Source: an uncultured Clostridia bacterium
GTDB taxonomy: Bacteria > Bacillota > Clostridia > Oscillospirales > Ruminococcaceae
Direction: 5' to 3'
DNA length: 5,123 nucleotides
Assembly: GCA_946613705.1 (NCBI GenBank)
Contig: CAMOFU010000176.1
Coordinates: forward strand, 1-5,123
Shown here: positions 1 to 5,123 of the stretch, piece by piece
How the letters are laid out: each line of letters begins with the position of its first letter
Position numbering within the stretch: the first letter of the stretch is position 1
The notes under the pieces: model-generated
What the model saw: only the letters and a program-made list of their open reading frames with translations
The model's database searches: none
What the model was told of the DNA's origin: nothing
Translations under genes and position numbers: made by a program

Positions 1-897
1 GACTGCAAGGTCTTTATGGTAAAGGTCAGCTATGAGCAGAAGCCCTTCCGCAGAGAGGTCATGAGGACCTACGGCGCGGACGTTACCCCCTCCCCGTCAA
101 ATACGACCGCGATAGGCAGAAAAATACTCGAGGAGTTCCCCGGTACCACGGGCAGCCTCGGCTGCGCGATATCCGAGGCTGTTGAGGTCGCTGTCGGCAC
201 AGAGGGCTACAGATATGTCCTCGGCTCGGTGCTCTCTCAGGTGCTGCTCCACCAGAGCGTTATCGGCCTTGAATCTATGATCGCCTGCGATAAATACGGC
301 ATCAAGCCCGATATGATAATAGGCTGCGCAGGCGGCGGCTCAAACCTCGGCGGCCTTATCTCACCGTTTATGGGCAGAAAGCTGCGCGGTGAGGCCGATT
401 ACAGGTTTATCGCTGTAGAGCCCGCGTCCTGCCCGTCCCTCACAAGAGGCAGCTATGCCTATGACTTCTGCGATACCGGCAAGGTTTGTCCGCTGCAGAA
501 GATGTATACACTCGGCTCGGGCTTCATTCCCTCGGCAAACCATGCGGGCGGGTTAAGATACCACGGCATGAGCGGCATAGTTTCTCAGCTCTACGATGAC
601 GGTCTTATGGAGGCAAGAAGCGTTGAGCAGACCTCGGTATTCGACGCTGCCCAGAAGTTTGCCCGCATCGAGGGTATCCTCCCCGCACCCGAAAGCAGCC
701 ATGCTATCAAGGTCGCTATCGACGAAGCCATGAAGTGCAAAGAGACAGGCGAAGAGAAGACTATCCTTTTCGGTCTTACAGGCACGGGCTATTTCGATAT
801 GGTCGCATATCAGAAGTTCAACGACGGCGAGATGACCGACTATATCCCGACAGACGAGGAAATAGAAAAGAGCCTCGCAAAGCTCCCGAAGGTGTAA
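1..897 (+). CDS. TrpB2-type tryptophan synthase beta-like protein, C-terminal part (5' truncated by window edge)
   Basis: PLP-dependent enzyme of the TrpB-related (TrpB2) family, which condenses indole with L-serine to give tryptophan in the cytoplasm. The frame is open from base 1, so the Met at 16-18 is internal; it lies in the family motif MVKVSYEQKPFRR. About 298 residues are present. TrpB2 proteins run to roughly 450, so about 150 N-terminal residues, including the Schiff-base lysine, are outside the window. Visible motifs, numbered from base 1: the glycine-rich phosphate loop GGGSN at about 111-115, VEP at about 139-141, EGILPAPESSHA at about 224-235, and TGTGYFDM near 260-267, at the place where TrpB contacts the pyridine nitrogen. 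The ESSHA and GGGSN signatures and the ending ELPKV-like LAKLPKV favour TrpB2 over TrpB1 or threonine synthase. No trpA or other trp gene is visible; the next gene is convergent. Family assignment is firm; the physiological role (biosynthesis or indole salvage) is not decided by the sequence. Confidence 0.93.
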   Translation, partial: DCKVFMVKVSYEQKPFRREVMRTYGADVTPSPSNTTAIGRKILEEFPGTTGSLGCAISEAVEVAVGTEGYRYVLGSVLSQVLLHQSVIGLESMIACDKYGIKPDMIIGCAGGGSNLGGLISPFMGRKLRGEADYRFIAVEPASCPSLTRGSYAYDFCDTGKVCPLQKMYTLGSGFIPSANHAGGLRYHGMSGIVSQLYDDGLMEARSVEQTSVFDAAQKFARIEGILPAPESSHAIKVAIDEAMKCKETGEEKTILFGLTGTGYFDMVAYQKFNDGEMTDYIPTDEEIEKSLAKLPKV

Positions 898-920
898 TGT
901 ATACTGTAAGGACATAAGCC

Positions 921-981
921 CAAAATAATATAAACACAAATGCCATAGTATCTTTTGATCTTAGTTAGATACTATGGCATT
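921..981 (-). terminator. Same hairpin read on the - strand: probable terminator of the gyrB-gyrA cluster
   Basis: The 939-953/967-981 hairpin is symmetric, so it also forms in RNA leaving gyrA, 30 nt beyond the gyrA stop codon. On the - strand the stem is followed by an interrupted U-run (TGTGTTTATATTATTTTG). This is weaker than the U-run on the + strand, so termination from this side is probably less efficient. No other hairpin is seen between gyrA and trpB2. Confidence 0.65.
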
Positions 982-990
982 GCTTTTTAT
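939..990 (+). terminator. Rho-independent terminator of the trpB2-type gene
   Basis: A perfect 15-bp inverted repeat (939-953 with 967-981, arm AATGCCATAGTATCT) has a 13-nt loop. It is followed on the + strand by GC and then TTTTTATTATTATTT (984 onward). The hairpin lies 41 nt after the trpB2 stop codon. The stem is A/T-rich (5 G-C pairs) and the loop is large, but the perfect pairing, the T-tract and the position between convergent genes make termination likely. Confidence 0.85.
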
Positions 991-1011
991 TATTATTTAT
1001 TATTTATTGCT

Positions 1012-3558
1012 TTATTCGTCGTCGGGCTCGGTGTCCTCTTCTATGACCTCTCCCGATTCCTCGGCCTCAGCCTGTGCTTCCTCGCGCGCAAGCTCCTCCT
1101 CGGAGGGCTGCTCTATCTCGGTGATCTCCGCGTCCTCCTCGTGCTCCGCCCTCGTAAACGCGACCACCTTGCTGTCCGCACTCTGAAGCTTCATCATTCT
1201 CACGCCCGTGGCATACCTGCCCATTATCCTTACGTCAGCTGCCCTCAGCCTGATTATGATGCCGTCCGACGAGATCATGATGATATCGTCCTCATCGTCA
1301 ACTACCTTTATACCGCAGACATAGCCCTTCTCGTCGCTCGCCTTGTAGTTCAGCCTGCCGTAGCCGCCGCGGTTCTGCACAGCGTATGCATCAAGCGCCG
1401 TCCGCCTGCCAAGTCCCTTCTCCGAGACCGTCAGCACGCTCGCACCCTCGCGCACCCTCGCCATCGAAACAACATAGTCTCCGTCTCTCAGCTTTATGGC
1501 CTTGACTCCGTGCGCCGACCTCGACATAGCCCTGATCTTCTGCTCCTCGACCCTGATAGCCATTCCCTTGTGCGTAGCTATGATCAGCTGGTCGCTGCCG
1601 CCCGTCATTCTGACGCCCGCTATCTCGTCGCCCTCATCAAGCCCGATAGCGATAAGCCCGTTCTTTCTTACGTTCTTGTATGCCGAGAGGGGGGTCCTCT
1701 TTATCTTGCCGTTCTTCGTCACCATGATGATGAATTTCTCTCCCGAGAAATCCTCCGTCTTTATCATCTGCGCGATCTTCTCGTTTTCCTTCAGCGGCAG
1801 CAGATTTATGATGTTGCTCCCCCTCGCGTTCTTCGCTCCCTCGGGCAGCTCGTAGCATTTCAGCCTGTACATGATGCCCAGATTGGATATGAACAGTATA
1901 TGATCGTGTGTCGAACAGATGTTCATTTCGGTAACGAAATCGTCCTCTCTCTGCTTAACGCCCGAAACTCCGCGTCCGCCGCGGTTCTGCGCCTTGTAGC
2001 TCGAGATGGGTGTCCGCTTGATATAGCCGTTGTTGGTGTAGGTGACAACGCTCTCCTCCACAGGGATAAGGTCCTCAATATCGACCTCGCCGCTCACGTT
2101 CTCTATCATCGTCCGTCTCTCATCACCGAACTTCTTCTGTATCTCCTCTACCTCGCTGATGATTATATCCAGCACCCTCTGATGATTTGCCAGTATATCC
2201 TCATAGTCCGCGATCTTCGCCTCTATCTCTGCCAGCTCGTCCAGTATCTTCTGTGTCTCCAGACCCGTCAGCCGTCCGAGTATCATGTTTGCGATGTGAT
2301 CCGCCTGTATCTCCGAAAGCCCGAACCTTGCGATAAGCCTTTCCTTGCCCTCGGGAATGTTCTTCGAGGTCTTCATTATCTCGATGACCTCATCAATGTT
2401 GTCCAGCGCGATCTTCAGGCCCCTCAGTATGTGGTCCCTCTCCTTCGCCTTCCTCAGATCAAACCTCGTGCGCCTCTCGATGACCTCTACCTGGAAATCA
2501 ATATACTGCTCAAGACACTCTTTCAGCGTAAGTATCTTGGGTATACCGTTCACCAGCGCCAGCATTATAACACCTACAGTGTCCTGCAGCTGCGTGTACG
2601 AGAACAGCTTGTTGAGCACCACGTCGGGGATAGCGTCCTTTTTCAGCTCAATAACTATCCTCATTCCGTCTCTGTCGCTCTCATCGCGCAGATCGTGTAT
2701 GCCCTCAACCCGCTTGTCCTTTACAAGATTCGCTATAGCCTCCAGCAGCCTGCTCTTGATGACCATGTACGGTATCTCGTTTACGATGATGCAGTTCCTG
2801 CCGTTTATCTCCTCAATGGTCGTCTTCGATCTCAGGGTTATCTTGCCCCTGCCCGTGCCGTAGGCAGCCCTTATCCCCGCACGCCCCATGATTATGCCGC
2901 CCGTCGGGAAGTCGGGTCCCTTTATGCATTCCATAAGCTCGTCCAGCGTGCAGTCGGGGTTCTTCACGATAAGCTTCATGCCGTCAATGATCTCGTTGAG
3001 ATTGTGCGGAGGGATATTCGTCGCCATGCCGACAGCGATACCTACCGACCCGTTGCAAAGCAGATTCGGGAACCTGCTCGGCAGCACCACGGGCTCTTTG
3101 AGTCTGTCGTCATAGTTCGACTGGAAATCAACAGTCTCCTTATTGATATCCGAAAGCATATAAAGCGACATTTTCGACATTCTCGACTCTGTATATCGGT
3201 AAGCCGCAGGGGGATCGCCGTCCACCGAGCCGAAGTTTCCGTGCCCGTCCACCATCGGATATCTCAGCGAAAAGCTCTGCGCCAGCCTTACCATAGCGTC
3301 ATATACCGAAGCATCACCGTGCGGGTGATATTTACCCAGCACATTTCCGACCGTATCCGCGCACTTTCTGTAAGGCTTGTCGGGATACAGCCCGTTCTCA
3401 TACATCGTATACAGTATCCTTCTGTGTACAGGCTTCAGTCCGTCCCTGACATCGGGCAGCGCACGGCTGACTATTACAGCCATCGAATACTGTAAAAAGC
3501 TCTCCTGCATTATACTGTTTACATCAGATCTTATAACCGTTGAATTTTCAGCAAACAA
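1012..3558 (-). CDS. gyrA: DNA gyrase subunit A
   Basis: Breakage-reunion subunit of DNA gyrase; with GyrB it forms the A2B2 enzyme that introduces negative supercoils using ATP. From the TTG at 3558 it has 848 residues. The N-terminal winged-helix domain contains RALPDVRDGLKPVHRR and the QRDR KYHPHGDASVYD. The catalytic tyrosine is Tyr122 in AAYRYTE, the same number as in E. coli. A coiled-coil/tower region follows to about residue 490. The six-bladed C-terminal domain begins near 500 and carries the GyrA box QNRGGRG (524-530), which separates it from ParC, and a second box-like QNRGGYG (728-734). The last 44 residues (805-848) are highly acidic, with 23 Asp/Glu. The start is chosen because AAAGAGG lies 8 nt upstream of TTG 3558. 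An in-frame TTG at 3576 would give 854 residues but lacks a ribosome site. An ATG further in would cut conserved N-terminal sequence. No frameshift or truncation is seen. It is the last gene of a cluster with gyrB. Confidence 0.97.
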   Translation of the reverse strand: MFAENSTVIRSDVNSIMQESFLQYSMAVIVSRALPDVRDGLKPVHRRILYTMYENGLYPDKPYRKCADTVGNVLGKYHPHGDASVYDAMVRLAQSFSLRYPMVDGHGNFGSVDGDPPAAYRYTESRMSKMSLYMLSDINKETVDFQSNYDDRLKEPVVLPSRFPNLLCNGSVGIAVGMATNIPPHNLNEIIDGMKLIVKNPDCTLDELMECIKGPDFPTGGIIMGRAGIRAAYGTGRGKITLRSKTTIEEINGRNCIIVNEIPYMVIKSRLLEAIANLVKDKRVEGIHDLRDESDRDGMRIVIELKKDAIPDVVLNKLFSYTQLQDTVGVIMLALVNGIPKILTLKECLEQYIDFQVEVIERRTRFDLRKAKERDHILRGLKIALDNIDEVIEIMKTSKNIPEGKERLIARFGLSEIQADHIANMILGRLTGLETQKILDELAEIEAKIADYEDILANHQRVLDIIISEVEEIQKKFGDERRTMIENVSGEVDIEDLIPVEESVVTYTNNGYIKRTPISSYKAQNRGGRGVSGVKQREDDFVTEMNICSTHDHILFISNLGIMYRLKCYELPEGAKNARGSNIINLLPLKENEKIAQMIKTEDFSGEKFIIMVTKNGKIKRTPLSAYKNVRKNGLIAIGLDEGDEIAGVRMTGGSDQLIIATHKGMAIRVEEQKIRAMSRSAHGVKAIKLRDGDYVVSMARVREGASVLTVSEKGLGRRTALDAYAVQNRGGYGRLNYKASDEKGYVCGIKVVDDEDDIIMISSDGIIIRLRAADVRIMGRYATGVRMMKLQSADSKVVAFTRAEHEEDAEITEIEQPSEEELAREEAQAEAEESGEVIEEDTEPDDE

Positions 3559-3566
3559 AATACCAA

Positions 3567-3573
3567 CCTCTTT
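3567..3573 (-). promoter_or_regulatory. Ribosome binding site deciding the gyrA TTG start
   Basis: On the - strand AAAGAGG is followed by 8 nt and then TTG (3558-3556). This site overlaps the codons just after the other candidate start (TTG at 3576), which has no purine-rich site in front of it. It therefore favours 3558. Confidence 0.7.
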
Positions 3574-3601
3574 CAAACAGACCGATCATCGGCAGCCGTC
3601 A

Positions 3602-4189
3602 TCAATGCTGTCCGTCACCGACCTTGATAAGCTTCTCTCTCACAAGCTCCTGCTCCCCGCTGCTCATGCATCTCTTCGGCAGCACATATATCGTTGCTCT
3701 CTTCACTATTATGATGAACTTGTCGTCCTTCTCAACAGCGTCAAGCATCGGGTCGCTGAGCTCAAATTCCTGCGGGGGTATCTCCTCAAAGTCCTCCGCC
3801 TGCTTCTCCTCCTCGGGAACCATCGTCTCTATCATGAATCTGTCCCCGTAAAGCCTGAAAATGTATCTGTCGTCCTCCAGCAGCTTCAATGCCTCCATCA
3901 GCGACCGCCTGATCTTTACGTTATTATACCAGATCATTGCCACCGCCGCCGCACATACACCGAAAAGCACATAGTTCATCGCCTTGTCGGGATATATAAA
4001 GCTCGACACCAGGAACCCTATCCCCAGCAGCCCGAACCCTATGCTCTTGATAACGTTCCTTTTGAATACATACCTCCGCTGAAAGACCCTGAACGCATCG
4101 TCCTCCTCGGGTATCGTAACATTGAACTCAAATTCACACAAGGAGGGCTTTTCTTCAGCCTTTACCAAACTGTTACCGTTATCTTCCAA
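3602..4189 (-). CDS. Two-helix membrane protein with YcxB-like C-terminal domain
   Basis: A 195-residue protein of unknown function. An N-terminal cytoplasmic stretch of about 45 residues ends in the basic RRYVFKRN. Two hydrophobic helices follow (about 47-66 and 71-88, separated by YPDKAM), then a basic KIRR. The positive-inside rule therefore puts both termini in the cytoplasm. The C-terminal region (about 108-190) has the YcxB-like pattern: alternating short strands, an acidic EEEKQAEDFEE linker, then KFIIIVKRATIYVLPKRCM and a final helix. In this family the I-x-x-P-K-R motif is characteristic, but no biochemical role is established. The gene starts at TTG, with GGGAG 9 nt upstream; no in-frame ATG or GTG lies nearby. 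It sits 55 nt after gyrB and 43 nt before gyrA in the same direction, so it is probably co-transcribed with them. Its codon usage matches gyrA, so recent foreign origin is unlikely. The family call is by motif recognition only. Confidence 0.85.
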   Translation of the reverse strand: MEDNGNSLVKAEEKPSLCEFEFNVTIPEEDDAFRVFQRRYVFKRNVIKSIGFGLLGIGFLVSSFIYPDKAMNYVLFGVCAAAVAMIWYNNVKIRRSLMEALKLLEDDRYIFRLYGDRFMIETMVPEEEKQAEDFEEIPPQEFELSDPMLDAVEKDDKFIIIVKRATIYVLPKRCMSSGEQELVREKLIKVGDGQH

Positions 4190-4198
4190 TACCGACCA

Positions 4199-4203
4199 CT
4201 CCC
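4199..4203 (-). promoter_or_regulatory. Ribosome binding site for the TTG start of the YcxB-like gene
   Basis: GGGAG on the - strand, 9 nt before TTG (4189-4187). The codons immediately upstream in this frame (TGG GAG TGG TCG GTA) contain no ATG or GTG, so TTG is the only reasonable start close to the site. Confidence 0.6.
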
Positions 4204-4215
4204 ACAGTGTTTTAT

Positions 4216-4224
4216 ATCATATCA
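4216..4224 (-). promoter_or_regulatory. Possible internal extended -10 promoter between gyrB and the YcxB-like gene
   Basis: The - strand reads TGATATGAT, which fits the extended -10 pattern TGnTATAAT with one mismatch. It sits in an A/T-rich patch just after the gyrB stop. Transcription would start about 20 nt before the TTG start codon. No convincing -35 hexamer lies 17 nt upstream, and A/T-rich spacers often give such matches by chance, so this is a weak call. Confidence 0.25.
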
Positions 4225-4244
4225 TTTCTTACCCTATGACCTTA

Positions 4245-5123
4245 TCATACATCAAGATCCTTCGCATACTGCGCGTTCTTCTCAATGAACTCCCGCCTCG
4301 GCTGGACCTTGTCGCCCATCAGTATCGTAAAGATCTCGTCCGCCTTCACAGCGTCCTCCATAGTCACCTGTATCATTATCCTCGACTCGGGATCCATAGT
4401 CGTCTCCCAGAGCTGTATCGGGTCCATCTCACCAAGACCCTTGTATCTCTGTACATCGACCTTAACATCCGTCCCGTTCTGTATCTCCGAGATAAACCTG
4501 TCTCTCTCCTCGTCCGAGAACGCATATCTCACCTGCTTGCCCCTCGAAACCTTGAACAGCGGCGGCTGTGCAATGTAAACGTGCCCCGCCGAGATCAGCT
4601 CCCTCATGTAGCGGAAGAAGAAGGTCAGCAGCAGCGTCCTTATGTGCGAACCGTCCACATCGGCATCCGCCATGATTATAACTTTATCGTATCTCAGCTT
4701 CGTAATATCAAAATCCTCGCCCATCGAGGTACCCAGCGCCGTAACAACAGGCATCAGCTTGTCGTTGCCGTAGACCTTGTCTATCCTTACCTTCTCAACA
4801 TTCAGCATCTTGCCCCACAGCGGCAGTATCGCCTGAAAACGCCTGTCCCTGCCTTCCTTTGCAGAGCCGCCCGCCGAATCTCCCTCGACGATGTATATTT
4901 CCGTGTTGCTCGGATCCTTCTCGGAGCAGTCCGCAAGCTTTCCGGGCAGCGAAACATTGTCAAGCGCGCTCTTGCGCTTTCTCTCGTTGTCCCTTGCCTT
5001 CTTCGCAGCCTCTCTTGCCCTCTTCGCCGCGACCGACTTCTCAAATATCGCCTGCGCCGTTTCGGGGTTTTCCTCAAGATAGTCCATGAATTTTTCCGAT
5101 ACTATCTTTTCAACAAACGGCTT
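4245..5123 (-). CDS. gyrB: DNA gyrase subunit B, C-terminal part (5' end beyond the right edge)
   Basis: ATPase/TOPRIM subunit of DNA gyrase. Only the last 292 residues are present, and the frame is open to base 5123. The methionine at 5087 is internal (…VSEKFMDYL…), not the start. The segment begins at the end of the transducer domain (AAKRAREAAKKARD) and contains the TOPRIM domain: EGDSAGG at about 80-86, with the general-base glutamate, and DADVDGSH at about 153-160, with the metal-binding aspartates. The tail domain follows, with RYKGLGEMDP (about 226-235) and LWETTMDPESR. It ends in IEKNAQYAKDLDV, matching the usual gyrB end. The roughly 170-residue insertion of E. coli GyrB is absent, giving the compact Gram-positive form. 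Trp stands where E. coli has Lys447 (PLWGK versus PLKGK). ParE is the alternative, but the downstream gene has a GyrA box, so gyrB is favoured. It is the first visible gene of the gyrB-gyrA cluster. Confidence 0.95.
   Translation of the reverse strand, partial: KPFVEKIVSEKFMDYLEENPETAQAIFEKSVAAKRAREAAKKARDNERKRKSALDNVSLPGKLADCSEKDPSNTEIYIVEGDSAGGSAKEGRDRRFQAILPLWGKMLNVEKVRIDKVYGNDKLMPVVTALGTSMGEDFDITKLRYDKVIIMADADVDGSHIRTLLLTFFFRYMRELISAGHVYIAQPPLFKVSRGKQVRYAFSDEERDRFISEIQNGTDVKVDVQRYKGLGEMDPIQLWETTMDPESRIMIQVTMEDAVKADEIFTILMGDKVQPRREFIEKNAQYAKDLDV

Noticed and set aside
553..939. 128-codon - strand frame opposite the 3' end of the trpB2-type gene
   Set aside because: It is in antisense register with trpB2 and runs through the terminator hairpin, with no recognisable domain.
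984..1011. ATT-rich tract as a simple repeat or replication element
   Set aside because: The tract TTTTTATTATTATTT… directly follows the hairpin and is explained as the terminator T-tract and its A/T-rich flank. No DnaA boxes or iterons are seen near it.
955..3495. 846-codon open frame on the + strand, opposite gyrA
   Set aside because: It is in exact antisense register with gyrA codons, so its openness only reflects the absence of TTA, CTA and TCA in gyrA. Its translation is rich in Leu, Arg, His and Tyr and matches no family I know.
3578..3590. Short palindrome CCGATGATCGG in the spacer before gyrA
   Set aside because: The two 5-base arms are separated by one base, so no hairpin can form, and there is no T-tract. 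It could be an operator, but a single short palindrome is not enough support.
3377..4288. 303-codon open frame on the + strand over the YcxB-like gene
   Set aside because: It is again in antisense register with the YcxB-like gene and has a composition typical of a shadow frame. It spans three real genes with no ribosome site.
1012..5123. Topoisomerase IV (parE/parC) instead of gyrase
   Set aside because: The A subunit has an intact GyrA box QNRGGRG and a six-blade C-terminal domain with an acidic tail, which ParC lacks. The B subunit ending and gene order also fit gyrase.

Overview
The window shows ordinary chromosomal housekeeping DNA from a low-to-mid-GC Gram-positive bacterium. It is most likely a Clostridia relative of the Ruminococcus/Oscillospiraceae type. 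This inference rests on the compact GyrB without the enterobacterial insert, the PLWGKMLNVEK version of the GyrB QRDR, the TTG starts with strong AG-rich Shine-Dalgarno sites, and the YcxB-like membrane protein typical of Firmicutes. Genus level is a guess from protein character, not a database match.

Layout: positions 1-897 (+) hold the last ~298 codons of a TrpB2-type (tryptophan synthase beta-like) PLP enzyme whose N-terminus lies off the left edge. Positions 898-1011 are a short convergent spacer with a perfect 15-bp hairpin that can terminate both sides. From the right edge leftward on the - strand runs a three-gene cluster: gyrB (3' part, 4245-5123), a small two-helix membrane protein with a YcxB-like C-terminal domain (3602-4189), and complete gyrA (1012-3558). 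The genes are 55 and 43 nt apart, so they probably form one operon ending at the shared terminator.

How it fits together: GyrA and GyrB form the A2B2 DNA gyrase, with the catalytic tyrosine and gate in GyrA and the TOPRIM metal site in GyrB. Co-transcription would keep subunit supply matched. The membrane protein between them has no obvious role in supercoiling. The convergent trpB2 gene is unrelated metabolism.

No RNA gene, mobile element, CRISPR array or clearly novel system was found. The points worth a second look are the membrane gene between gyrB and gyrA, two consecutive TTG starts, quinolone-determining residues that differ from the E. coli type in both gyrase subunits, strong avoidance of TTA/CTA/TCA codons with the only exceptions in gyrA's first 22 codons, and a possible internal promoter after gyrB.
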